The translations under genes were made by a program, and so were the position numbers. This document shows, piece after piece, positions 44,623 to 53,006 of a stretch of 64,000 bases of DNA (position 1 is the first letter of the stretch; every line of letters starts with the position of its first letter). The stretch covers positions 1-64,000 of the forward strand of contig NZ_AEPB01000018.1 in NCBI RefSeq assembly GCF_000189395.1. The letters are read 5' to 3'. This DNA comes from Planococcus donghaensis MPA1U2 (GTDB taxonomy: Bacteria > Bacillota > Bacilli > Bacillales_A > Planococcaceae). Below the pieces are notes generated by a model. That model saw only the letters and a program-made list of their open reading frames with translations. It ran no database searches and was not told the DNA's origin.

Positions 44623-45017
44623 GAGTGACCGGCTTTATCTTTGAAAGCTTCTAATCAACTCGACTCTTTATTTTAGCAAAAAAATAGGATAAATAAAGAG
44701 TTTTTTATTTTATTTTTATTTTCAAATTGAAATTTTCGTGCACATTATCACAGAAAAAAATAAACCGCTTATGACAAATCGGACTTGCTTTAAGTTGCCT
44801 TATTTTTTCGGGATCGGCAGGTGAATTTTTTTACACATGATTCATGTTTTAAGAATGAGCAATTCTGCTTTCTTGTTCACTGTTTAAAGTCTTTATTCAT
44901 TTCAAAAGACAGTGATAGATCGCAAGTAAGTGGATGATTTGTAATGCCTTGTACGGGTATAGAGTTATTACACGTGCTTACTATTCAACTGACCATTAAA
45001 TGAAAGGACTGATTTTT
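44623..45017. other. 395-base gap with an orphan terminator-like hairpin
   Basis: No coding frame was found. ACTCTTTATTT (44663-44673) pairs with AAATAAAGAGT (44691-44701) followed by T5, a plus-oriented terminator shape with no plus gene upstream. The rest is AT-rich leader. Confidence 0.45.
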
Positions 45018-46016
45018 ATGGAGACTCTTTACTTGATAGCCGGAATATTAGTACTTATTTTATGCATTATCGATTTTACTTGGACCACTTTATGGATTGA
45101 TGGCGGAGCCGGACCCGCTACTAATCGTCTTTCTTCTTCTATCTGGAGGTTGATGAGAAAAATCGCAGACAATCATTCCAAATTATTAAGCTTAGCAGGA
45201 CCACTCGTATTAAGTGCCACACTACTTATGTGGATTGTCTTATTGTGGATTGGTTGGACGTTAACATTTGCTGGCTTAGAACAATCCATATCCCCTTCTC
45301 ACGGAACAGACCCAATTTCGTGGTTTGACCGCTTTTACTTTGCTGGGTATTTAATCTTCACATTAGGAAATGGTGATTTTAGCCCGATGGAAGGACCTGC
45401 ACAAATCATCTCTATTATCGCAACAGCTACTGGAATGCTATTTATCACATTTGGTGTAACGTATTTGATCTCAATTTTAAGCGCAGTTACAATGAAGCGT
45501 TCGTTTGCGGTCAGTGTTCACGGTCTTGGTGAGTCTGCTGAAGAAATTGCAAGAAGTGCGTGGAATGGGGAAGATTTTCATGACCTCAATCTTTTATTAG
45601 CTAGTTTTTCAGAAAATTTAGGTTCTCTTGCCGCTCAACATGCTGCCTATCCTGTCTTGCATTATTATCATGCGATAAGCAATACAACCGCTATGCCAAC
45701 AGCCATTACGGTATTAGATGAAAGCTTAAGTATTATCAAGTTTGCGGTTTTAGAAAAACATCACCCAAACCAATTACTTTTAAAAGAAATGCGCTCTAGT
45801 ATAGATCAATATTTAGAAACACTTAACCAATCGTTTTTCAAACCATCTGATCAAATTCCACCTCTTCCAGATTTTAATTCACTTCAGGAAGAAGGCGTTC
45901 CTTTAAGAACAGACAAAGAATACACTTTAGCTTTTGAACAGCTAGAAAATCGCCGACGCAAATTACTCGGAGGTCTCGAAGCAGATGGTCGTCCATGGCC
46001 AACGGATATAAAATAA
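45018..46016 (+). CDS. Two-pore-type ion channel family protein, 332 aa
   Basis: N-terminal membrane helix, then two helices around a pore loop FAGYLIFTLGNGDFSP (potassium channels have TVGYGD at this point), a helix TATGMLFITFGVTYLISILS, and a cytoplasmic helical domain of about 170 residues. The TLGNGD filter is unusual, so ion selectivity is uncertain. ATG 45018 is chosen because AAAGGA precedes it; ATG 45000 has no site. Confidence 0.8.
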   Translation: METLYLIAGILVLILCIIDFTWTTLWIDGGAGPATNRLSSSIWRLMRKIADNHSKLLSLAGPLVLSATLLMWIVLLWIGWTLTFAGLEQSISPSHGTDPISWFDRFYFAGYLIFTLGNGDFSPMEGPAQIISIIATATGMLFITFGVTYLISILSAVTMKRSFAVSVHGLGESAEEIARSAWNGEDFHDLNLLLASFSENLGSLAAQHAAYPVLHYYHAISNTTAMPTAITVLDESLSIIKFAVLEKHHPNQLLLKEMRSSIDQYLETLNQSFFKPSDQIPPLPDFNSLQEEGVPLRTDKEYTLAFEQLENRRRKLLGGLEADGRPWPTDIK

Positions 46017-46018
46017 GC

Positions 46019-46051
46019 AAAGCGGTCGCAGCCTATATCTGCGGCCGCTTT
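46019..46051 (+). terminator. Terminator of the channel gene
   Basis: AAAGCGGTCGCAG (46019-46031) pairs with CTGCGGCCGCTTT (46039-46051). GC-rich, with a weak T-tail. Confidence 0.75.
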
Positions 46052-46144
46052 CGATTTTCGGCATATATTTTGTTATATGGTTGAATTCCTTGGTATAATT
46101 AGAACAAAAAACAGAAAATTCTTTCACTTGGAAGGGGTACTCTT

Positions 46145-47080
46145 TTGATCCATTCAATTCCACTCAACTCAAACCATTTACATTCATCATTTAATCGGCA
46201 CTATCAACCGATTTTAACCGTCAACTCAGGAGATTCGATTCAACTCAAAACTATCGATATTGAATGGGGATATTCAGCAGCTCCACACGAAAAACGAACA
46301 GTTTTCACATCGAGAGAAAATGAAGAAAAGCTTATTCATCCAATTATTGGACCCATCGCCATAGACGGGGCGAAACCTGGTATGGTTTTAGAAGTTCGGA
46401 TAAATAAATTGGTTCCTGGTTGGTATGGTCGCAATTGGGCAGGTGGAATACCCGCTTGGCAAAATGACAAGCTCGATATTACAAAAAGCGCGCGCATCCA
46501 GCTTGATTGGATATTAGATGCTGCTCGAATGACCGGTAGTTGTAAAATCGGCCGACAAGAATTCAAGGTTGGTTTATCTCCTTTTCTCGGGCTCATGGCA
46601 GTTGCACCTGGCGAACCTGGAACTTTTTCGACAAAGCCACCTAGTTACTTTGGTGGAAATATCGACTGCAAAGAGCTAGTACCTGGCAGCAGTTTGTTTT
46701 TACCGATTTCTGTAGAAGGCGCTTTATTTTCATTAGGTGACGGTCATGCACTTCAAGGAGACGGTGAAATTTCTGGAACCGCAATTGAGTGCCCGATGGA
46801 TTTAGTTGATATTACGTTGATTTTGCACAAAGATATGAAATTATCCATGCCACGAGCAAATACGCCAGCCGGATGGATCACTTTTGGATTCGATAAAGAC
46901 CTCAATGAAGCAGCTGCTGTCGCTTTGGCTGAAATGGTGTCGTTTATGGAGCAGCTATATGGAATCACACGCACAGAAGCGACTGTCTTATCAAGTGTGG
47001 CGGTTGATCTTCGCGTTACGCAAGTCGTGAATGATGTTAAAGGCATACATGCCATCTTGCCTCATGGCGTGTTGCGTTAA
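46145..47080 (+). CDS. Acetamidase/formamidase family protein, 311 aa
   Basis: FmdA/AmdA fold: VNSGDSIQLKTIDIEWGYS, GPIAIDGAKPGMVLEV, FLGLMAVAPGEPGTFS, PSYFGGNIDCKEL and SLGDGHALQGDGEISG match the family's metal- and substrate-binding blocks. It would hydrolyse short amides to ammonia and the acid. TTG start at 46145 follows GGAAGGGG at 8-9 bases. Confidence 0.88.
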   Translation: MIHSIPLNSNHLHSSFNRHYQPILTVNSGDSIQLKTIDIEWGYSAAPHEKRTVFTSRENEEKLIHPIIGPIAIDGAKPGMVLEVRINKLVPGWYGRNWAGGIPAWQNDKLDITKSARIQLDWILDAARMTGSCKIGRQEFKVGLSPFLGLMAVAPGEPGTFSTKPPSYFGGNIDCKELVPGSSLFLPISVEGALFSLGDGHALQGDGEISGTAIECPMDLVDITLILHKDMKLSMPRANTPAGWITFGFDKDLNEAAAVALAEMVSFMEQLYGITRTEATVLSSVAVDLRVTQVVNDVKGIHAILPHGVLR

Positions 47081-47137
47081 AAGTCTTTCTGGAACTTTTT
47101 GTGGGGCCTCTCGTAAATAGAGAAAGAGGTGATGACA

Positions 47138-48808
47138 ATGCCCAAGAAAATTTCTACCATCGCTTTATGGGTACTGCTGATGTTTTCATTGTTTCCTTTA
47201 CAGGCTTTGGCTGTCGAGTATTCGATCTCTAACGTCACGATTCAAGCGCAAGTAAACGCCGATGGAACTGTAAATGTAACCGAAAATCATACCTATAGGT
47301 TAGAAGGTCAATTTAACGGCATCATACGCGAAATTATTCCAAAAGAAGGAACGTCAATTCAACAATTTAGTGCAACAGAAAACAACCGAAAATTAAACGT
47401 CGAACGGCAAGAGAATTTATACAAAATCTTTCGTTCAGGTGAAGACCAAACCATAACAATCGAATTGCGCTATGAGATTCATAATGCTGTTGAAAAATTT
47501 GAAGATGGCGCACAATTTTACTGGCCATTTTTTGATGACCGCAACGACAGTGAATACGAACAACTAGCTATTACCGTCCTGCCACCCGCTTTTGCAACAA
47601 ATGTAGACTTTGTCGGCTATGACCAAGCCTACCAGACAGGTGAATTGCAAGACGGTGGCGCAGTTCGTTTTAATATGGGTACAGTTCCTGCCGGATCTAA
47701 TGGAGATGTTCGCATCATTTTTGATGAAAAATTGTTTCCAAGTATAGCTCAACAAGACGGAACTATTCGCTCGGAAATAACGGATGACAAAGAGCGTTTA
47801 GAAACGGATGCACTTGCTTTTTCAGCAAAACAAAAGACCATTCGCTTTTTTGGAAATGGACTTGTAGCAGCTGCTGGCGCATTTTTAGTAGCACTTGTCG
47901 CTTGGGCATGGAACCAAGCTCGCCAAACCAAACTCCAAGCAAAGCCTGATGCTACAAAGTTTTATGTACCTAAACAAAAAATGAGCATTCCAGCAACATT
48001 GTATTTTACCAAGTCCTCCATATTAACGCCTGCTGTAACAGCAGCGGCTTTAATGGAGTTGGTACGCAAAAAGAACATCGAACAACTGTCGGAAGAAAAA
48101 TTCAAACTACTAAATCGTCACACGGAATTTGTACATGAAGAGAAATTATTGGAATTGTTGTTTGATAAAACAGGAGACGGCGAATACTTCGAGACAACAG
48201 ATCTTGAAAATTACACCAAAAATGAGTTGAATCACTCTTCTTATAACGATTCAATTGCCGCTTGGCGAAATGGCGTCGTTGAAGAAGTTTATGAAAACAA
48301 CTTACATGACAAACAGCTTTTCCTTCGAGGAATTGCTGGATTTATTGGAACAGCGTTATTTGCAGCTTCAATTTATTTCGGGTTACTAGACCTTATTCCG
48401 TTGATGATATTCTCTATTGTCACCGGCATTTTCTTTCTTGCTTTTTGTTTCTATTCTCCAATTACTTACGAGGGACATGTTATTCGAGAAGAATGGAAAC
48501 AAATGCAAAGAGCCATGGAAAACATGAATCAATCCGAGTGGAACCTATTAACGCAAGATGAAAAAATGCGTGCCTATAGCTACCTGTTAGGAACAGAAGA
48601 AAAATCCATAAACCAAAAAACGCAAAGTTTTACAAATGCCTATAGCGATGCAGCTTTTGCAAACTTTGGCTTGTTTTATAACCCTGTTCTACTGACTGGG
48701 CTATTCATTGCCGCTAATGCCAACACGACAGTCTCTGCTAGTGCCGTAGACTCTATTACTGGAGGCGGTGGTATTGGATCTGGCGGCGGTGGATCTGGTG
48801 CATTTTAA
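47138..48808 (+). CDS. DUF2207 membrane protein, 556 aa
   Basis: Signal peptide (ISTIALWVLLMFSLFPLQAL), an external beta-rich domain (about 28-230: VTIQAQVNADGTVNVTENHT, GQFNGIIREI), a membrane helix (VAAAGAFLVALVAWAW), a cytoplasmic region, further helices near 400-440 and a glycine-rich end (GGGGIGSGGGGSGAF). This is the DUF2207 layout, function unknown. ATG 47138 is used because GAAAGAGG sits about 8 bases upstream; an earlier GTG and ATG crowd that site. Confidence 0.87.
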   Translation: MPKKISTIALWVLLMFSLFPLQALAVEYSISNVTIQAQVNADGTVNVTENHTYRLEGQFNGIIREIIPKEGTSIQQFSATENNRKLNVERQENLYKIFRSGEDQTITIELRYEIHNAVEKFEDGAQFYWPFFDDRNDSEYEQLAITVLPPAFATNVDFVGYDQAYQTGELQDGGAVRFNMGTVPAGSNGDVRIIFDEKLFPSIAQQDGTIRSEITDDKERLETDALAFSAKQKTIRFFGNGLVAAAGAFLVALVAWAWNQARQTKLQAKPDATKFYVPKQKMSIPATLYFTKSSILTPAVTAAALMELVRKKNIEQLSEEKFKLLNRHTEFVHEEKLLELLFDKTGDGEYFETTDLENYTKNELNHSSYNDSIAAWRNGVVEEVYENNLHDKQLFLRGIAGFIGTALFAASIYFGLLDLIPLMIFSIVTGIFFLAFCFYSPITYEGHVIREEWKQMQRAMENMNQSEWNLLTQDEKMRAYSYLLGTEEKSINQKTQSFTNAYSDAAFANFGLFYNPVLLTGLFIAANANTTVSASAVDSITGGGGIGSGGGGSGAF

Positions 48809-48820
48809 TACGTATACTAG

Positions 48821-48850
48821 AACGGCTAAGATTTTTCTTAGCCGTTTTTG
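48821..48850 (+). terminator. Terminator of the DUF2207 gene
   Basis: AACGGCTAAGA (48821-48831) pairs with TCTTAGCCGTT (48836-48846), 4-base loop, T-rich tail. Confidence 0.88.
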
Positions 48851-48916
48851 TTTTGCTTAAGTGATCTTAGGGAACTAGAATTTAAAAGAACTTTTCACAA
48901 ATGGAGGAATTTTCCG

Positions 48917-49651
48917 ATGTTGACAAAAAACTCAGCTTTACTCACAAAAGACGATTTTTCATTACGGACAGATTTGCCTGATTGGCTTGTAGCTGAATAC
49001 AAAACTTTTCACGAAACTGTAACCGATAAAACCTTTCCTTGTTATTTCGGGATGAGCGGCGAATTAAAAGGAGAATTACGATATGCTTATATAACTCAAA
49101 AAGATTGGAGCAATTTACCTGCTGCTGTCGAATCGTTCTTAACATTATTTAACGATCCGAAACATAAGCGTCACGGCTTGTTTGTCTTTGTTGAACCGTT
49201 TGAAGAAGAAGGCACGCTCGAAGCTTACCGTAAACAGTTTTGGGACATCCTTCAATACTTACATGACGAAGATGATATGGAATGGCCGAAAGACGCGCCT
49301 CGCGACCCAGATCATTACTTATGGGATTTTACATTTAAAGGAGAACCCATTTTTATCTTTGGAAACACCCCGGCTTACAAGCAACGTAAAACGCGAGATC
49401 TTGGCAATGCCATGGTTCTCGGATTTCAACCTCGTCGTATTTTTGAAGGATTAAAAGGTACAGAAAAAGGCGGAGTGATGTCCCGCGAAAAAGTCCGTCA
49501 ACGTGTGGAAGCATGGGATCATTTACCGACACATCCTGACATTAGCCATTTTGGAGATCCCGACCATAATGAATGGAAACAGTTTTTCATCGGAGACGAT
49601 AGCGAACCTATAAAAGGAAAATGCCCTTTTACACATAAAGAAATGAAATAA
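48917..49651 (+). CDS. YqcI/YcgG family protein, 244 aa
   Basis: Matches the YqcI/YcgG pattern: FPCYFGMSGELKGELRYAYI, FVEPFEEEGTLEAYRKQFWD, ARD-like DHYLWDFTFKGEPIFIFG and the C-terminal CPFTHKEMK. The family is of unknown function and cytoplasmic. ATG 48917 follows GGAGGAATT; a longer frame from 48848 runs into the preceding terminator and was rejected. Confidence 0.85.
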   Translation: MLTKNSALLTKDDFSLRTDLPDWLVAEYKTFHETVTDKTFPCYFGMSGELKGELRYAYITQKDWSNLPAAVESFLTLFNDPKHKRHGLFVFVEPFEEEGTLEAYRKQFWDILQYLHDEDDMEWPKDAPRDPDHYLWDFTFKGEPIFIFGNTPAYKQRKTRDLGNAMVLGFQPRRIFEGLKGTEKGGVMSREKVRQRVEAWDHLPTHPDISHFGDPDHNEWKQFFIGDDSEPIKGKCPFTHKEMK

Positions 49652-49668
49652 TATTTTACATCAAATAA

Positions 49669-49705
49669 AAAAGAGCCTTACCGTTTTTAACGGTAAGGCT
49701 CTTTT
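49669..49705. terminator. Bidirectional terminator
   Basis: A 17-bp perfect stem (49669-49685 with 49689-49705), A4/T4 ends, between the convergent YqcI/YcgG and LacI genes. Confidence 0.92.
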
Positions 49706-49728
49706 CATACGACTATTAACAAACATGC

Positions 49729-50733
49729 TCATCCTTGCAATGAGGCTGTTGTAGCTCTCTCATATAGTTCTACATCTCTAGTTACATGAAATGCTTCTTC
49801 TTGATTGTAGATAACTAGATCAAATAGTCGCTTTACAGCTTCTTGGCCTAAGTTTTCCAAACTATCTGATGTTCCAACTGACGTTAAAGCAAGCGCTGAA
49901 TGTTGTGCCATTTCTGTATTCCCAATTCCAACGATGCTAATATCTTCTGGAATATGATAACCTGCTTTTTTGTAAAAATCCATAAATTGTATTGCGATTT
50001 CGTCTGTAGCCGCCACTATGGCAGTTGGCTTTTTCTTTAAGGCTTGCAAGTTTTCAAATGCTTCAAATAAAGAGAACTTGTCTACATCTGTCACCACTAA
50101 TCGTTTTTTGCGGATTTTAAAATTAGCTTCTTGTAAGGCTTGGACAAACCCAAGCAAGCGATCTTTCGTAGATGGACTGCTTAGCGTCCCTCCTACCCAA
50201 GCGATTTCTAAGTGACTGACATCAATTAAGTGTTTAGTAGCCAAATAGCCTGCTTCGATATCGTTCAAGCCAATAGAATGTTGGCTCGCTACACCACTTG
50301 AGTTTAATGCAACAAAAGGAATGGTTGAATCAATTAATTTCTCATAAACTACTTTATCGAGTAAAGAAGGAATTATAATGATACCATTCGGATTGCTTGA
50401 AAGCACAGTTTCATATGTTTCAAGTTCACATGATTCAGCAATGAAATGAATATTCACTTGATAGCCTTGTTCTTGTGCTGTGCTAATAATTGCAGGAACC
50501 GCGTTCATATAAATCGGATCATCTACAGCACCTACAATTAAGCTAATCGTTTTTATTTTAACAATTGGCGAAATTGGCTTTTCTGATTCAGCAGATGAAT
50601 AATTCAATTCATTCACGGCATTCATAACTTTGTCATATGTTTCTTTTTTTACTTGGTCCGGTTTATTCAAAACTCGTGAAACTGTTGTTTGTGAAACACC
50701 TGCATATTTTGCTACATCAGTAGTAGATACCAT
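49729..50733 (-). CDS. LacI-family transcriptional regulator, 334 aa
   Basis: HTH and hinge VSTTDVAKYAGVSQTTVSRV ... NAVNELNYSSA, then a periplasmic-binding-like sensor (SLIVGAVDDPIYMN, IAWVGGTLSSPSTKDRLLGF, AIVAATDEIAIQFMDF, ISIVGIGNTEMAQ). No sugar operon lies next to it, so its targets are probably elsewhere or itself. ATG 50731-50733 follows AGGGTGAT closely. The upstream region is full of ATTCATT words. Confidence 0.9.
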   Translation of the reverse strand: MVSTTDVAKYAGVSQTTVSRVLNKPDQVKKETYDKVMNAVNELNYSSAESEKPISPIVKIKTISLIVGAVDDPIYMNAVPAIISTAQEQGYQVNIHFIAESCELETYETVLSSNPNGIIIIPSLLDKVVYEKLIDSTIPFVALNSSGVASQHSIGLNDIEAGYLATKHLIDVSHLEIAWVGGTLSSPSTKDRLLGFVQALQEANFKIRKKRLVVTDVDKFSLFEAFENLQALKKKPTAIVAATDEIAIQFMDFYKKAGYHIPEDISIVGIGNTEMAQHSALALTSVGTSDSLENLGQEAVKRLFDLVIYNQEEAFHVTRDVELYERATTASLQG

Positions 50734-50761
50734 GTCCATCACCCTGCCTTCTATTTTTTAT

Positions 50762-51010
50762 AAAAATATTCATTTTATATTCACCCATTCATTATAGCAC
50801 GAGTTGCTAAAAGACACATCATCAGACCTGTTCATTCGACTAATTTATTCATATCGATTGTATTCCTCAAAGTGTTAAAGTGTTTATTCATTAATGCAGA
50901 ATAGTCGGTTGAATGCTTTCCAAGCGCTCAACTAATGGATTATTCATTGTAATTCACTTACTGAAATACAATGAATAATTGAACAGGGTTTTCTGAAGCA
51001 GGCTGAATGA
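50762..51010. promoter_or_regulatory. ATTCATT-rich control region with a 41-base palindrome
   Basis: Upstream of the LacI gene. ATTATTCATTGTA (50939-50951) forms a perfect 13-bp inverted repeat with TACAATGAATAAT (50967-50979), and no U-tract follows. Further ATTCATT or TTATTCA words lie at about 50767, 50790, 50830, 50846 and 50884. Likely operator sites for the LacI protein or another regulator. There is no gene in 50734-51067. Confidence 0.5.
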
Positions 51011-51067
51011 TTCGTTTCCAGCAAAAGAAACTTGGACAACTTGTATAAAGCTAGTTTATTTGCAAAC

Positions 51068-51100
51068 AAAAAATCCTCGCTAAATAAGCGAGGGTTTTTT
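51068..51100 (-). terminator. Terminator of the cobalamin operon
   Basis: AAATCCTCGCT pairs with AGCGAGGGTTT around a short loop. The A6 run at 51068-51073 gives a U-tract on the minus strand. Confidence 0.88.
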
Positions 51101-51104
51101 TATT

Positions 51105-52052
51105 TTATTCAAATGCTTTAGGATAAACAGTTTTAGCGACAAGTTGAACTGCTTCGCCAATTCTCGGTCCAGGACGAGATGTGATATCTGAATCTAAGAA
51201 AAAGACTTGATCATTTTTAACCGCTTCGATATCACTCCACCCTTCACGCGCTTTTATTTCTGTTATTGGATCTTCTGTATAGGACACAGTTGTTGTAATG
51301 ATTTCTGGATTGCGCTGGATAACTTCTTCTTCTGAAATTTTTGGCCATCCTTCAAGGTCACCAAATAGATTTTCTACTTTAGCGTGATTTAAAATTTCTT
51401 GTTGGAATGTTTTCTGACCCGTTGTGTAAAGTTCAGGAGACGGACTAATTTCAAAATACAATTGTTTGTTTTCTTCAACAGCGGCTACTTTTTTTTGCAC
51501 TTCTTCGATTTGCTGTTGAATCGTGCGATTAATCTCTTCTCCTTTATCTTCAAGACCCATAACTGTTGAGATTTGCTCAATATCACCATAGACATCTTCA
51601 AAAGATTGTGCAGATTCGATAACAAATACAGGTATTCCTGCTGCTTCTAATTCTTCATATCCAGTAGGTGCACCTGTTGAATAACCGATGACGACATCTG
51701 GATCTAATTCAATAATACGTTCAGCATTAAAAGAAATGGAATCAGAAACGCGTTCCACTTCAGCTGCTTCAGCCGGATAATTATCGTAATCGGTCGCACC
51801 AATCACTTTTTCGCCTGCACCAATCTCATATAAAATTTCTGTATTACTTGGAATTAGCGAGACCACCGTTTCTGGTACTGTCTCAAAAGTTAATTCGTTG
51901 TCCAAATCATCGGTAACAGTATAACTTGTTTGTTTTTCTGCTTCCGTTCCCGAATCTGTTTCAACTTCTTCTGCCACGTCAGACTGACATGCCCCTAAAG
52001 TTAATGCTACTGTTCCGATTGTTAAGTACTTGATTAACGATATTTTCATCAT
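51105..52052 (-). CDS. Cobalamin-type ABC transporter binding lipoprotein, 315 aa
   Basis: Lipobox LTLGACQSD at the N-terminus, then the helical-backbone binding fold: VVSLIPSNTEILYEIGAGEKVIG, RIIELDPDVVIGY and DSDITSRPGPRIGEAV, as in BtuF. The riboswitch and cobalamin adenosyltransferase upstream (4-base overlap) point to B12 or cobinamide as ligand. No permease or ATPase gene is adjacent, so it must work with components encoded elsewhere. Start MMK or the following ATG. Confidence 0.85.
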   Translation of the reverse strand: MMKISLIKYLTIGTVALTLGACQSDVAEEVETDSGTEAEKQTSYTVTDDLDNELTFETVPETVVSLIPSNTEILYEIGAGEKVIGATDYDNYPAEAAEVERVSDSISFNAERIIELDPDVVIGYSTGAPTGYEELEAAGIPVFVIESAQSFEDVYGDIEQISTVMGLEDKGEEINRTIQQQIEEVQKKVAAVEENKQLYFEISPSPELYTTGQKTFQQEILNHAKVENLFGDLEGWPKISEEEVIQRNPEIITTTVSYTEDPITEIKAREGWSDIEAVKNDQVFFLDSDITSRPGPRIGEAVQLVAKTVYPKAFE

Positions 52053-52594
52053 TTATTGGCCACTTCTTTCTTTTTGGGTTTTGTTGGATAAGATTTGCTA
52101 ACGAATGGAACTTCTTCAACGCCACAATGTTGATTGACATACACGGTCATTGTAAAAAGAACATTGGCTAAAAGGTGAGTGTAGTTGAACAAAATTTCCG
52201 GCACATCTCGCTCTAGGCTTACTTTATGCAATGCGCGAACGGACTTTTTCGCTTCACTTCGACAAATATGCAATACAGTCGCGGCATGTGTACCTTGCGG
52301 CAAGACAAAATTGTCGATTTTGTCTTTTGTGAAGTTTACATAATAATCATACATGTCACTTAGTTCGATTAAATCTTCTTCTTGAATGGCTAGCTTTCCT
52401 CGTACTGAGCCATTTAAATGATAAACTTTCGGCTGAAGAATTTGTAAATCTCGTTGTACCACCTCTACTTCTTTTGTTAAAGACAATGCTTCGCCAATAC
52501 GCGTAGTCAATGAATCGGTCCGTATCTCAAAATCTACTGTAGACACTGCTTCACGCATAAATGGATAACAAAGATACCTCATGTCTTTTTTCAT
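52049..52594 (-). CDS. Cob(I)alamin adenosyltransferase (PduO-type), 181 aa
   Basis: PduO-type signature: an N-terminal TRIGEALSL helix region and the C-terminal block FVLPQGTHAATVLHICRSEA, resembling FILPGGS...LH..R...R in this family, with a lysine- and arginine-rich helix after it. It adenosylates corrinoids in the cytoplasm. AGGTGA precedes ATG. First gene after the cobalamin riboswitch and terminator. The N-terminus is more diverged than usual, so activity is likely but not certain. Confidence 0.78.
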   Translation of the reverse strand: MKKDMRYLCYPFMREAVSTVDFEIRTDSLTTRIGEALSLTKEVEVVQRDLQILQPKVYHLNGSVRGKLAIQEEDLIELSDMYDYYVNFTKDKIDNFVLPQGTHAATVLHICRSEAKKSVRALHKVSLERDVPEILFNYTHLLANVLFTMTVYVNQHCGVEEVPFVSKSYPTKPKKKEVANK

Positions 52595-52652
52595 CTTTTC
52601 ACCTCACTTTTATTTGGTGAAAATCACTGCATTGAACGCTCTCGAAAACAAC

Positions 52653-52678
52653 AAAAAGCCGCCCTTAAAAAGGGCGGC
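52653..52678 (-). terminator. Attenuator terminator downstream of the riboswitch
   Basis: GCCGCCCTT (52658-52666) pairs with AAGGGCGGC (52670-52678), followed by U5 on the minus transcript. Its position between riboswitch and first gene implies control by premature termination. Confidence 0.88.
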
Positions 52679-52775
52679 GGCATAGCTATTTAGAGACATA
52701 CTCCAGCAGTCAAAAATAGAAACGTTGCCGTATGATTCCCTTATCTTCCGAAGAGTAAAAATACGTTCAAAAAAA

Positions 52776-52934
52776 GGTAGGTCTCCTGGCTTGTGCATCG
52801 ATTTACTTTAAGAACCTTCCCGTTTAGTTGCTTGCACTAAACAGTGGTATTTTCTTATTTCATACGCACTTACAGTTGCGGAAACAGCCTCGGAATTTAA
52901 CCGAGTTCCCTGTTACGCTGACGAATCAGCACCT
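52776..52934 (-). ncRNA. Cobalamin riboswitch
   Basis: Minus strand: the start GGTGCTGATTCGTCAGCG, then AACAGGGAA, the conserved core GAGGCTGTTTCCGCAACTGT, later GGGAAGG, and the B12 box AAGCCAGGAGACCTACC (52776-52792). All conserved cobalamin-aptamer blocks are in the right order. It lies ahead of the attenuator and the adenosyltransferase-BtuF-like genes, so B12 should shut them off. Confidence 0.95.
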
Positions 52935-53006
52935 TTTTTCTGCATGATTATTCACTTATTTTCAGTGTATCATAGTTTATAAGACAAAAGACATACTAAA
53001 AATCGT

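Noticed and set aside
50939-50979. Terminator
   Set aside because: The palindrome has a long loop and no U-tract, and no gene ends there. An operator is more likely.
52610-52798. 62-codon minus-strand frame
   Set aside because: It covers the riboswitch B12 box and the attenuator hairpin, which are RNA features.
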